Shown here in pieces: positions 15,454 to 24,392 of a DNA stretch of 64,000 bases. The notes under the pieces are model-generated. The model was not told where the DNA came from. It saw only the letters and a program-made list of their open reading frames with translations, and did not search any database. The translations under genes and the position numbers were made by a program. The DNA is from Streptomyces albireticuli (GTDB lineage Bacteria > Actinomycetota > Actinomycetes > Streptomycetales > Streptomycetaceae): contig NZ_CP021744.1 in NCBI RefSeq assembly GCF_002192455.1, positions 4,931,501 through 4,995,500 of the forward strand. The letters are read 5' to 3'. Every line of letters starts with the position of its first letter. The first letter of the stretch is position 1.

Positions 15454-15490
15454 GGTCCTTGAGCGCCGGACTGCCCGGCGCTCGAGGACC
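15454..15490. terminator. Hairpin terminator between ABC exporter and MMPL gene
   Basis: Arms GGTCCTTGAGCGCCGG (15454-15469) and CCGGCGCTCGAGGACC (15475-15490) give a 16-bp stem with one G-T pair. Convergent genes end on both sides. Confidence 0.85.
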
Positions 15491-15512
15491 GGAGCCCCGT
15501 GCGGCGCGCCCG

Positions 15513-17720
15513 TCAGTGGTGGACGGACACCCGCTCGTCCGACGGCCGCGGCGCCCGCTCCCCGGAGTGCCGGCCGCCGGGCCGCACCGGCCACCAGATC
15601 CCCCGCCCGAGCAGGGCGGCGAGCGCCGGGACCAGCACGATCGAGAGGACGAACGCCGAGAGCAGGATCCCCAGGGCCGTCGCGAAGCCGATCTGCTGCG
15701 TGGACGGCTCCGCGTTGACCGCGAGGCTGCCGAACGACGCGGCGAGGACGATCCCCGCCGTCGCGATCGCGGGCGCCGTGTGGCGCACGGCGCGGGCGAC
15801 GGCGGCGCGGGCCGGGCCGGGGCGGGCCATCTCCTCGCGGATGCGGTCGCTGATCAGGATGTTGTAGTCCGTGCCGAGGGCGACGACGAAGAGGAAGAGC
15901 ACCAGTGGGAGCACGAAGTTGACGCCCGGCTTGTCGAGGAGGTGCTGGAAGAAGAGCGCGGAGGCGCCCAGCGTGGCGGCGAAGCCGAGGCCGACGGCGA
16001 CCATGAGGACGGCCGGGGCGAGCAGGCTGCGCAGCAGGACGAGCAGGATGAGGGCGATCAGCACGGCGGCGACGGGGAAGACGATCCGGAGGTCGTGGCC
16101 GACGGCGTCGGAGATGTCCGCGAAGACCGCGGCGGTGCCGCCGACGTGGGCCTCCAGGCCGGCGGGGGTGTGCCGGGCGACGGTGTCGCGGACGGGTCCG
16201 GAGACGAGGTCGCGGGCCCGCTGGGTCTGGGAGCCGGCGGTGAGGTAGAGGTCGAGGCGGGCGGCGGTGCGGTCGCCGTTGAGGGTGGTCCGGCCGACCT
16301 GGCCGACGCCCTCGACCCCGGCGAGGGCCTTCGACAGGGCGCCGAGCTCGCCCGCCGCGAGGGTGCGGCCGCCCTTGGCGGTGACGTAGACGGCCGCCGG
16401 GTCGGACACCCCGGCGGGCAGCGCGCGGGAGATCTCGGCGGCGGTGACGGCGGCCGGGGTGTCCCGGCTGCCGGAGCCCTGGCCGAAGTCCATGCGGATG
16501 CCGGACAGCCCGGCGGCCAGCGCGCCGAGCAGGGCGACGGAGGCCAGGACGAGGGCGACCGGGCGGCGGGCCACCAGGTCGCCGATCCGCCCGGCCGCGC
16601 CGGGGCGCGGCTCGTGCTTCAGGGCGCGGGAGGGCCAGAACATCTTGCGGCCGGTGACCGCGAGCAGCGCGGGCATGAAGGTGAGGCTGGCGAGCAGCAT
16701 GACGAGCACCGAGACGGCGATGGCCGGGCCGAGCACCTGGAACTGCCCGAAGGTCGCGATCCCGAGGGTGGCGAACGCGGCCACGATGGTGAGCGCGGCC
16801 GAGGTGATCGCGGTGCCGACCCGGGCGGCGACGTCGGCCGCCACGGCGCGCGCGGGCAGGTCGGGGCGGGCCCGCAGCTGTTCGCGGAAGCGGAAGAGGA
16901 GGAAGAGGAAGTAGTCGACGCCGATGCCGATCAGCACCACGCCGATCATGCTCGGGGTGGAGGGGTCGAGCATGACGCCCGTGAGCTTCGCGCCGCCGAC
17001 GACCGCTCCCGCCGCCGCGCCGCCGACGAGGACCACCGCGAGCAGGGGCACGAAGGCGGCCAGCGCGCTGCGGAACACCAGGACGTTGACCAGCACGATC
17101 AGACCGACCATGAGCCCGCCGACGACCTTCTGGGTGGTCTCCTCGGCGTCGGCGGTGTCCACGAGGTCGGCCAGCCCGCCGGTGAAGCCGGTGCGCATCC
17201 CGGCCTCGGCGAACTCGTCCTTCGCCCGGTCGCGGAACGCGCGGTAGAGGTCGTGCATGCCCGGGTCCGTGGAGTTGCCTGCCAGCTGGACGGAGAGCAG
17301 CTCGAAGGCGCGGTCCGGCGCGAGGACGCCGGGGCTGACCTTGGGCGTCTGCGAGTGGTCCTGGACCAGGAAGGCCGGGGGGTCGTCCTTGGGTCTGGGC
17401 ATCTGCACGCGCCGGCCGCCCAGCTCGCCCGCGACGCCGGCGACGCGGCGGCGGTCGGGCTCCGTGAGCGGCGCGCCGTCGGCGCGGGCGACGAGCACCG
17501 TCACCGCGTTGGCGTCGGGCTTGGTCCCGAACCGCTCCTCGGCGATCTTCAGCGCGGCGGCCGAGTCGTACGTCGCCGGCAGGAAGTCGCCGCTCTGGGT
17601 CTGGGTGACGCGGTAGACCAGCGCCTGGCTGAGCCCGGTCAGGAAGATGCCCAGCACCGCCCAGAGGGCGATGACCTTCCATGGGTTGCGGGTGGAGTAC
17701 CCGGTCAGGGCGCGGATCAC
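15513..17720 (-). CDS. MMPL family (RND superfamily) transporter
   Basis: 735-residue, 12-TM transporter with two symmetrical halves, each with a large extracytoplasmic loop after the first TM. Motifs include 'GIGVDYFLFLLFRFREQL' in the first half and 'ALGTDYNILISDRIREEM' in the second, the G-x-x-x-D-Y proton-relay segments of MMPL proteins. GTG start at 17720 is preceded by GGAGG with five-base spacing; the open frame continues upstream but is Arg/Pro-rich junk. Actinobacterial MmpL proteins move lipids, siderophores or drugs. The cargo here is unknown. Confidence 0.92.
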   Translation of the reverse strand: MIRALTGYSTRNPWKVIALWAVLGIFLTGLSQALVYRVTQTQSGDFLPATYDSAAALKIAEERFGTKPDANAVTVLVARADGAPLTEPDRRRVAGVAGELGGRRVQMPRPKDDPPAFLVQDHSQTPKVSPGVLAPDRAFELLSVQLAGNSTDPGMHDLYRAFRDRAKDEFAEAGMRTGFTGGLADLVDTADAEETTQKVVGGLMVGLIVLVNVLVFRSALAAFVPLLAVVLVGGAAAGAVVGGAKLTGVMLDPSTPSMIGVVLIGIGVDYFLFLLFRFREQLRARPDLPARAVAADVAARVGTAITSAALTIVAAFATLGIATFGQFQVLGPAIAVSVLVMLLASLTFMPALLAVTGRKMFWPSRALKHEPRPGAAGRIGDLVARRPVALVLASVALLGALAAGLSGIRMDFGQGSGSRDTPAAVTAAEISRALPAGVSDPAAVYVTAKGGRTLAAGELGALSKALAGVEGVGQVGRTTLNGDRTAARLDLYLTAGSQTQRARDLVSGPVRDTVARHTPAGLEAHVGGTAAVFADISDAVGHDLRIVFPVAAVLIALILLVLLRSLLAPAVLMVAVGLGFAATLGASALFFQHLLDKPGVNFVLPLVLFLFVVALGTDYNILISDRIREEMARPGPARAAVARAVRHTAPAIATAGIVLAASFGSLAVNAEPSTQQIGFATALGILLSAFVLSIVLVPALAALLGRGIWWPVRPGGRHSGERAPRPSDERVSVHH

Positions 17721-17992
17721 GTCGTCCTCCGGCAGTGGGTGGAGCGCCGGGTGCTCCCGGGCCTCGTCCAGCTCATCAGCGCGGAACGCGCGGATCGTCC
17801 GAGCGCGGGACGAGATGCGGCCTGGGAGCGGGGGCCGGGCGCGGCCCCGGCCCAGGACCGTGGTCCCGGGTCGGGATCGGCTCCGGGGCCGGGGGCGGGT
17901 CCGTGCGGCGCTGCGAGAATGGATCACCGGAGGACCGCCGTGGCGCGCCGGCAACGGCCGGTGGGCGGGCGGCTGACGGGGGAGGACCACAG

Positions 17993-19189
17993 ATGCCGAC
18001 GACGCGCCCCGCACCCGGGGCCCACGGGGCACCGCCGGGAGGCGACGGGCTGCTGTGGACGCGGAACGACGCGCTGGTCGCGGTCGGGGCTGCGGTCGTG
18101 GACCTGATCGGCTTCACGCTCACCAGCCAGGCCGACCGGGGACACGTACCGGCGGCCGGGTACGTGCTGCTGGTGGTGTCCGCGCTGCCGCTGCTGGCCC
18201 GGCGCCGCGCCCCCGTGACGACCCTCGTGGCCGTCCTGCTGCTCGGCCTGGTGCTGAACTTCAGCGTGCCGATCGAGCAGCACTTCAACGCCGTGGTCGT
18301 GGTCGGGCTCTACACGGTCGTACGGTCCCGGGGCCCGGCCGTGGCGGCACCGGCGGCGCTCGCGGCCGTGGCGGTGCCGCTGGTGGGGCTGGCGTCGTGG
18401 CCGGAGCCGAGGCTCGTCGAGATCGTGGGCAGCGCGGCCTCCGGGCTGCTCGTGGTCGGCGCCGCGGCCGCCGTGAACCACTGGCAGCGGGACGCCGAGG
18501 CCAAGCGCCGGCTGCTGGCCGACCGCGCGGTGGCCGACGAACGGAGGCGCATCGCCCGCGAGTTGCACGACATCGTGGCGCACCACATCACCACCATGCA
18601 GCTGATGGCCGGGGGCGCGCGGGCCAACCTCGCCCGCCCGGAGGTGGCCAGGGAGGCGCTGGTCACCCTGGAGGGCTCGGGGCGGATCGCGTTGCGCGAG
18701 ATGCGGCAGCTGCTGGACGTGCTGCGGGCCGGGGACGAGGCGGACGGAGCGGACGGTCCGGGCGGTACGGAGGGGGCGCCCGCCGCCCCGCAGCCCGGGG
18801 TCGGGGACCTGGAGCGGCTCGTCGCCGAGTCCTGCCGGGCCGGGCTGCCCACCACGCTCGACGCCCGGGGCGAGGAGCGCCCGCTGCCGCCGAGCGTGGG
18901 CCTGACGGTGTTCCGGATCGCGCAGGAGGCGCTGACGAACGCCCGCAAGTACGCGGGCGGGGCGCGGGCGACCGTACGCCTGACGTATGCGGGGGACGGG
19001 GTGACGGTGGAGGTGTCGGACGACGGCGCGGGCCCGCCCGACGGCTTCGGCAGGCCCGGTCCGGGGTCCGCCCCGGGGTCCGGCTACGGCCTGGTCGGGA
19101 TGCGGGAGCGGGTCGTGCTGCACGGCGGGACGCTGGAGGCGGGCCCGGGGACGAGGGCGGATTCCGGGTGTCGGCCCGGCTGCCGCTGA
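17993..19189 (+). CDS. NarL-type sensor histidine kinase, C-terminus frame-shifted
   Basis: 398-residue membrane kinase. About five TM segments (residues 20-165) are followed by the HisKA_3 box 'DERRRIARELHDIVAHHITTMQLMA' with the phosphoacceptor His, and a HATPase with 'RIAQEALTNARKYA', 'VSDDGAGP' and 'GYGLVGMRERVVLHGGTLEAGPG'. In this frame it then ends abnormally (TRADSGCRPGCR). The normal family ending, 'DEGGFRVSARLPL', is in the -1 frame, entered at CCCGGGG (19144-19150); that frame ends at 19215, overlapping the response regulator start (ATGA). Start 17993 follows GGGGGAGGA. Either a one-base indel or -1 frameshifting explains it. Confidence 0.88.
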   Translation: MPTTRPAPGAHGAPPGGDGLLWTRNDALVAVGAAVVDLIGFTLTSQADRGHVPAAGYVLLVVSALPLLARRRAPVTTLVAVLLLGLVLNFSVPIEQHFNAVVVVGLYTVVRSRGPAVAAPAALAAVAVPLVGLASWPEPRLVEIVGSAASGLLVVGAAAAVNHWQRDAEAKRRLLADRAVADERRRIARELHDIVAHHITTMQLMAGGARANLARPEVAREALVTLEGSGRIALREMRQLLDVLRAGDEADGADGPGGTEGAPAAPQPGVGDLERLVAESCRAGLPTTLDARGEERPLPPSVGLTVFRIAQEALTNARKYAGGARATVRLTYAGDGVTVEVSDDGAGPPDGFGRPGPGSAPGSGYGLVGMRERVVLHGGTLEAGPGTRADSGCRPGCR

Positions 19190-19211
19190 AGGCGGGGGAG
19201 GGGGCGCTGCG

Positions 19212-20015
19212 ATGAGCGGGCCGAGGGACGGGCGGACGGACGAGCTGACGGGCGGGCCGGCGGGCGGGCCGGCGGGCGAGCTGACGGGTGGGTCGATGGA
19301 CGGCTTGGTGGACGGCTTGACGGACGAGGGGACGGGCGGCGCGGCCGCCGGGCGGCCGATCAGGGTCCTGATCGCGGACGACCAGCCGCTGGTCCGGCGC
19401 GGGCTGGCCCTGATCCTCTCGCCCGACCCGGCCTTCGAGGTCGTGGGCGAGGCGGGCGACGGCGAGGAGGCGGTGGCCCTCGCGCACCGGCTGCGGCCCG
19501 ACGTCGTCGTGATGGACATCCGCATGCCGGTGCTGGACGGCGTCGCCGCGACCGGGCGGCTCGCGCGCGAGGTGCCCGGGTCCCGGGTGCTGGCGCTGAG
19601 CACCTTCGACATGGACGAGTACGTGGTGGCGGCCCTGCGCGCGGGCGCCTACGGGTTCCTGCCCAAGGACATCTCACCGGAGGAACTGGTCGCCGCGGTC
19701 CGCGTGGTGCACACCGGCGAGGCGGCGGTGGCCCCCCGGCTGATGACCCGTCTGATCTCCACGTACGTCAGGACCCCGCAGCGCCCCGCGCCGGTGGCGG
19801 ACCCGGCGGGGCTCACGCCGCGTGAGCGGGAGGTGTGGCGGCTGATGGCGACGGGGCTCGACAACGCGGGGATCGCGGGGGCGATGGACATCAGTGTGTC
19901 GACGGTGAAGAACCACATCACGGGGGTGTTCGGGAAGCTGGGGGTGCGGGATCGGGCGCAGGCGGTGATCGCGGCGTACGAGGCGGGGGTGGTGGCGGTG
20001 GGTGGGGGTGGGTAG
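19212..20015 (+). CDS. NarL/LuxR family response regulator
   Basis: 267-residue partner of the kinase at 17993. Receiver domain starts at about residue 49 ('RPIRVLIADDQPLVRRGLAL'), with phosphoacceptor Asp in 'VVVMDIRMPVLDG' and Lys in 'FLPKDISPEEL'. The C-terminal LuxR-type HTH reads 'LTPREREVWRLMATGLDN' and 'ISVSTVKNHITGVFGKL'. The first 48 residues are an unusual low-complexity tail of imperfect repeats (GGPAGGPAGELTGGS). A later start would remove it, but no better start was seen. The tail is probably dispensable. Confidence 0.92.
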   Translation: MSGPRDGRTDELTGGPAGGPAGELTGGSMDGLVDGLTDEGTGGAAAGRPIRVLIADDQPLVRRGLALILSPDPAFEVVGEAGDGEEAVALAHRLRPDVVVMDIRMPVLDGVAATGRLAREVPGSRVLALSTFDMDEYVVAALRAGAYGFLPKDISPEELVAAVRVVHTGEAAVAPRLMTRLISTYVRTPQRPAPVADPAGLTPREREVWRLMATGLDNAGIAGAMDISVSTVKNHITGVFGKLGVRDRAQAVIAAYEAGVVAVGGGG

Positions 20016-20275
20016 GGGTGCGCCTGCGGCGGGCCTTTCCCCGGCCCCGCCCCTTCCCGAACCGGGGCTCCGCCCCGGACCCCGGCCCTCAATCGCCGGA
20101 CGGGCTGATCTGTTGCCCGGAACCGGGGCCCGGGGGCTTGCCCCCGCCACGCGGCGGAGCCGCACATCGGATACAGCGGGAAGGGGCGGGGCCGGGGAAC
20201 AACCTCCCACGCACCCACCGTTCACCGAGCCGCCCGAGAAGCCGTACCCCACCCCCACGACCTACTCTGTTCCGC
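20016..20275. repeat. Composite GC-rich intergenic repeat element A
   Basis: A perfect 23-bp inverted repeat (TTCCCCGGCCCCGCCCCTTC.. at 20037-20059; complement at 20177-20199) encloses smaller dyads. The same core recurs at 36459-36480, 41067-41089 and 52066-52090. No gene is seen in the stretch. It separates the two-component system from the DUF1707 gene. Confidence 0.75.
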
Positions 20276-20989
20276 ATGATGAGCGAACTTCCTGACATGC
20301 GGGCCTCCGACGCCGAGCGAGAGCGAATCACCGAAGCCCTGCGCGAGGCCGTCGCCGAGGGGCGGCTCGACATGGAGGAGTTCGAGCAGCGCCTCGACGC
20401 GGCGTACAAGGCCCGTACGCGCGGCGAGCTGGAGCCGCTCGTGAGGGACCTCCCCGTACCCGGCTCCGTGGCCCCTTCCGTCGCCCCGGTCACGGGCACC
20501 TGGCGGGACCGGATCGGCGGAACGGGCACTTCCAAGGGTGCGATCGGCATTTGGGGCGGCTTCCACCGCAAGGGCGGCTGGACGGTGCCGCGGAAGTTCA
20601 CCGCCTTCGCGATGTGGGGCGGCGGTGAGATCGACCTGCGGGAGGCCCGCTTCGAGGACGGCGAGATCGTCATCCGGTGCTTCGCCCTCATGGGCGGCAT
20701 GAGCGTGGTCGTGCCCAAGGACCTGGACGTCCAGGTCAGCGGCGTCGGCATCATGGGCGGCTTCGGCGACCAGGCGACCGGCCCCGGCACCCCGGGCTCC
20801 CCGCGCGTGCGGGTCACCGGCCTGGCCGTCTGGGGCGGCGTCTCCGTGGAGCGGAAGCTGACGAAGGCGGAGAAGGAGGAGAGCAAGCGACTCCAGCAGG
20901 CCGACCGCGAGGAGCGCAGGCTGAGCCGCGAGGACCGCCGCGAGCAGCGCCGCCTGGACCGCGAGGAGCGCCGCAAGTCGCTGGAGTAG
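20276..20989 (+). CDS. DUF1707 protein with LiaF-like C-terminal domain
   Basis: 237-residue protein. The N-terminal DUF1707 domain is visible as 'DMRASDAERERITEALREAV' and 'GRLDMEEFEQRLDAAYKARTRGELEPL'. The central part repeats 'IWGGF', 'AMWGGGEIDLREARF', 'CFALMGGMSVVVPKDL' and 'GVGIMGGFGD', the beta-helical pattern of the LiaF/DUF2154 cell-wall-stress domain. A charged coiled-coil tail of E-E-R/R-E-D repeats occupies the last 45 residues. Two adjacent ATGs (20276, 20279) are possible starts. A role in envelope stress is inferred from the domains. Confidence 0.85.
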   Translation: MMSELPDMRASDAERERITEALREAVAEGRLDMEEFEQRLDAAYKARTRGELEPLVRDLPVPGSVAPSVAPVTGTWRDRIGGTGTSKGAIGIWGGFHRKGGWTVPRKFTAFAMWGGGEIDLREARFEDGEIVIRCFALMGGMSVVVPKDLDVQVSGVGIMGGFGDQATGPGTPGSPRVRVTGLAVWGGVSVERKLTKAEKEESKRLQQADREERRLSREDRREQRRLDREERRKSLE

Positions 20990-21185
20990 GACCGGGGCGG
21001 GACCGGAACGGGCCCGGTGGGAGCCGCCCGGGAGGGCGCCCCGGCCGGGCCGCGCGCGCCCGTGGGCGGAAGGCCGCAGGAACTGCCCCCCAGCGGGCCT
21101 GGCGGCCCTGCCGTAACCCGCCCGCCGCGGCCCTCACCCCCGGCCATCCGGCCGCCCTGCGACCCCCGCCACGGCCACAGCCCCC

Positions 21186-22511
21186 TCAGAGCCGCGCCGC
21201 CGCCTGCCCCTTCAGCGTCTCCAGGTTCAGGGCCCGCGCCATCGCCGCGTACCCCGCGTCGCTCGGGTGCAGGTGGTCCCCGGAGTCGTACGCCGGGAGC
21301 AGCTGCCCCGGGTTCTCCGGGTCGCGCAGTGCCGCGTCGAAGTCGACGACGTCGTCGAAGACGCCGCCCGCCCGGATCATCGCGTTCACGCCCTGCCGGG
21401 TGACCTCCTGGCCGGGCACCGCGCCCTTGTGCCCCTCGAAGGGCATCAGCGTGGAGCCGACCACCCGCATGCCGCGCGCGTGCGCGCGCGCCACGAGCTG
21501 CCGGAGGCCGTTGACGATCTGCTGCGGGTCCTTCTGCTGCGGGCGGCGGAGTATGTCGTTGATGCCGAGCTCCATGACCACGACGCGCGCGCCCGTGCGG
21601 GAGAGGACGTCGCGGTCGAAGCGGTCGATGCCGCTGGGGTTGTTCACCGGGGCCGGCCCGGAGTTGCCGAGCAGGACGCGGTTGCCGCTGATGCCCTCGT
21701 TGAGGACGCCGTAGCGGGGCGCCCCGGCCTCCGTGCGCAGCCGGGCGGCCAGGAAGTCCGTCCAGCGGCGGTTGGCGCCGAGGGTGGAGGTCACGCCGTC
21801 CGTGATCGAGTCGCCGATGGCGACGACCGCGCCGTGCGACTCCTGGGTCCAGACGTCGACGGCGGTGAGGTACCGCCAGTAGGGGCCCTTCGCGGCGAAG
21901 CCGAGGCCCTGGGTGTCCTCCGTCCGGTCGCCGCGCGCCATGAAGGAGAGCTGACGGGCGTGCGGGTGGTACGTCACCGGGCCCGACGGGGTGGGCGAGT
22001 ACGTGGTGACGAGCAGATCGGCCGCGGCCGGGACGAGGAGCCGGACGGGGTCGCTGAGCAGCGAGCGGCCGGCCGGGATGGTCACCGTGGGCTGCCCGCC
22101 GAAGGTGAGCCGGCGCATGCTGCCCGGGGCCGCGGCGGGGGAGCCGGGGGCCGCCGCGAGGGCCAGCGAGGCGTGGGTGACGGCCAGCGGCTGCGCCCCG
22201 TAGAGGTTGGAGAGCTGGATGCGGGCGCCGGTGCCGCCGATGCTGGTGTGCACCACATTGCGGATGGACTGGCCCGCGTAGCCCTTGGAGGTGTTCGGCT
22301 CCGCCGCCGACGGGGAGGTGGCCCAGGAGCCGATCCACTCGCCGGACGCGGCCGGCTCGGCCGTGCCATGGTTGTCGCGCGTGCTCGTCGTGGCCTGTCC
22401 GTCATGGCCACCGACCCCGATGAATATCGCGGTCGAGACGAGTATCACCACGGCCGCCAGCGCGGCGAGGACGGCGTACGCCGCGCCGCGGGGCAGGGGT
22501 GGCCTGTTCAT
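21186..22511 (-). CDS. Secreted SGNH/GDSL-type hydrolase
   Basis: 441-residue serine esterase-like enzyme with an N-terminal signal anchor ('AVLAALAAVVILVSTAIFIGV'). Catalytic blocks: block I 'AIGDSITDGV' (Ser), block II Gly in 'NEGISGNRVL', block III 'ELGINDILRR' and block V 'DHLHPSDAGY' (Asp/His). An N-terminal beta-domain of about 130 residues ('WIGSWATSPSAAE') precedes the catalytic fold, as in secreted actinobacterial esterases. Start at 22511 follows AGGAG. It is probably extracellular; the natural substrate is unknown. Confidence 0.92.
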   Translation of the reverse strand: MNRPPLPRGAAYAVLAALAAVVILVSTAIFIGVGGHDGQATTSTRDNHGTAEPAASGEWIGSWATSPSAAEPNTSKGYAGQSIRNVVHTSIGGTGARIQLSNLYGAQPLAVTHASLALAAAPGSPAAAPGSMRRLTFGGQPTVTIPAGRSLLSDPVRLLVPAAADLLVTTYSPTPSGPVTYHPHARQLSFMARGDRTEDTQGLGFAAKGPYWRYLTAVDVWTQESHGAVVAIGDSITDGVTSTLGANRRWTDFLAARLRTEAGAPRYGVLNEGISGNRVLLGNSGPAPVNNPSGIDRFDRDVLSRTGARVVVMELGINDILRRPQQKDPQQIVNGLRQLVARAHARGMRVVGSTLMPFEGHKGAVPGQEVTRQGVNAMIRAGGVFDDVVDFDAALRDPENPGQLLPAYDSGDHLHPSDAGYAAMARALNLETLKGQAAARL

Positions 22512-22773
22512 GGCGGGAGTCTCCTGGGAATGGCGGAGCGGTGAGCTCCGGGTGCGGAACCGGGGACGAGAACAGCGACTGATCAGCAACAGCGCCCTCG
22601 CGGTCCGATCGCCGTTCCATGATCCCACGATGGCTTCGGGGCACGCCTGTCGGCCGATGGGATCACGCAACGTGTCACATGCGACTTGTCAGACGCCGGG
22701 AACTCCCGGTGCGTTCCCGGAGTACGTCGAGTAGGGACAATGCACGTGAGGACGGCTGGAACGGGTGGTGCGG

Positions 22774-24099
22774 ATGGAACGGTCCCCAGGTGACGATTCG
22801 GCAGCCGCCGAAAGGGTGATGCCCACTGCGGTGGGCGGTCTCACCTATAGCGCCGCAGATGAGGAGAAACGCCGCGGAGTGCGCCGGATGAAGACCCTCG
22901 CGACGGGCCTTCTGCTCCTCGTCGCGCTCGTCTACGCCCTTGCGAAATGGGGGCAGTCCTCGGGCGCGGGCGCCTGGTCCGGCTATGTCGCCGCGGCCGC
23001 GGAGGCCGGCATGGTCGGCGCGCTGGCCGACTGGTTCGCGGTCACCGCGCTCTTCCGGCGCCCGATGGGCCTGCCCATCCCGCACACCGCGATCATCCCG
23101 ACCAAGAAGGACCAGCTGGGACAGAGCCTCGGCGAGTTCGTCGGCGAGAACTTCCTCTCCGGCGACGTGGTCCGGGTCCGGCTGCGCGCCGTCGGCATCT
23201 CCTCCCGCCTGGGCGCCTGGCTGGCCGACCCGGCGCACGCCGACCGGGTGACGGCCGAGCTGGCCACGGCCCTGCGCGGCGCGCTCACCGTGCTGCGGGA
23301 CTCCGACGTCCAGGCGGTCGTCGGGGAGGCCATCACCCGGCGCGCCGACGCCCAGGAGATCGCCCCCGGCATCGGCACGATGCTGGAGAAGATCGTCGCG
23401 GACGGCGGCCACCACCGCGTCGTGGACCTGGTGTGCGTGCGGGCCCACGACTGGCTGGTGACGCACGGCGACTCGGTGATGGGCGCGGTCACGGGCGGCG
23501 CGCCCGGCTGGACGCCCCGCTTCGTGGACCGCAAGGTCGGCGAGCGGGTCTACAAGGAGCTGCTCCGCTTCGTCACGGAGATGCGGGACATGCCGGACCA
23601 CCCGGCGCGCGGGGCCGTCGACCGCTTCCTGTCCGACTTCGCGGGCGACCTCCAGTCCGACACGGACACCCGGGCGCGCGTCGAGCGCCTGAAGTCCGAG
23701 GTGCTCGGCCGGGGTGAGGTCCAGGACCTCATCGCCTCCGCCTGGGCCTCGGTCCGCGCCATGATCGTCGCCGCCGCCGAGGACGAGCGCAGCGAGCTCC
23801 GCCTCCGCGTCCGGGCCGGCCTGCTGTCCCTCGGGGAGCGCATGACGGCCGACGAGCACCTGCGCGCGAAGGCCGACCGCTGGCTGGAGGACGCGGCGGT
23901 GTACGTCGTGACGACGTACCGCGACGAGATCACGGCCCTGATCACGGACACGGTGGCGAGCTGGGACGCGGAGCACACGTCCCGCAAGATCGAGGCCCAC
24001 ATCGGCCGGGACCTCCAGTTCATCAGGATCAACGGCACGGTGGTGGGCGCGCTGGCCGGGCTGTGCATCTACACGGCGTCGAGGCTGATGGGGGCGTAG
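22774..24099 (+). CDS. DUF445 family membrane protein
   Basis: 441-residue protein with a TM near the N-terminus ('TLATGLLLLVALVYALAKW') and one at the C-terminus ('VVGALAGLCIYTASRL'), and a long helical middle. The DUF445 signature 'YVAAAAEAGMVGALADWFAVTALFRRPMGLPIPHTAIIP' region is split here as 'AEAGMVGALADWFAVTALF' and 'PIPHTAIIPTKKDQLGQSL'. Starts at 22765 (GTG), 22774 (ATG) and 22819 (ATG) are all possible. The function of this conserved envelope family is unknown. Confidence 0.9.
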   Translation: MERSPGDDSAAAERVMPTAVGGLTYSAADEEKRRGVRRMKTLATGLLLLVALVYALAKWGQSSGAGAWSGYVAAAAEAGMVGALADWFAVTALFRRPMGLPIPHTAIIPTKKDQLGQSLGEFVGENFLSGDVVRVRLRAVGISSRLGAWLADPAHADRVTAELATALRGALTVLRDSDVQAVVGEAITRRADAQEIAPGIGTMLEKIVADGGHHRVVDLVCVRAHDWLVTHGDSVMGAVTGGAPGWTPRFVDRKVGERVYKELLRFVTEMRDMPDHPARGAVDRFLSDFAGDLQSDTDTRARVERLKSEVLGRGEVQDLIASAWASVRAMIVAAAEDERSELRLRVRAGLLSLGERMTADEHLRAKADRWLEDAAVYVVTTYRDEITALITDTVASWDAEHTSRKIEAHIGRDLQFIRINGTVVGALAGLCIYTASRLMGA

Positions 24100-24194
24100 C
24101 GCCGGCGTCCGGGGGCGGGTGGCCGGGGGCGGAGCCCCGCACGCGGCGGGGCGGTGTGAGGGAAATACCTCCGGTCACGACCTAGTGTCGACCC

Positions 24195-24392
24195 GTGCTG
24201 AAACGTCCCACCTTGCTATGGCTGCTCGCCCCTTACGTCCTCTACCTCGCCACACTCCCCCTCACTAATCGCATTCACCCCACCGTCCTCGGTCTCCCCT
24301 TCCTCTTCTTCTGGCTGCTCCTCGCCACCCTCCTCACCCCCCTCGCCGTCTACCTCGCCTGGCGGGGCGACAAGCGACGAGGCCGCGTATGA
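24195..24392 (+). CDS. DUF3311 small membrane protein, symporter partner
   Basis: 65-residue, two-TM protein ('LLWLLAPYVLYLATLPLTN' and 'PFLFFWLLLATLLTPLAVYLAW') with a basic tail. DUF3311 proteins are regularly encoded immediately before sodium:solute symporters and are thought to be accessory subunits. Here its stop overlaps the symporter start (ATGA), supporting co-translation. GTG start. It contains a rare CTA leucine codon (24217 area). Confidence 0.85.
   Translation: MLKRPTLLWLLAPYVLYLATLPLTNRIHPTVLGLPFLFFWLLLATLLTPLAVYLAWRGDKRRGRV

Noticed and set aside
15459..18107. 882-residue open frame opposite the MMPL gene
   Set aside because: Antisense shadow; composition biased and without domains, while the minus strand encodes a complete MMPL protein.
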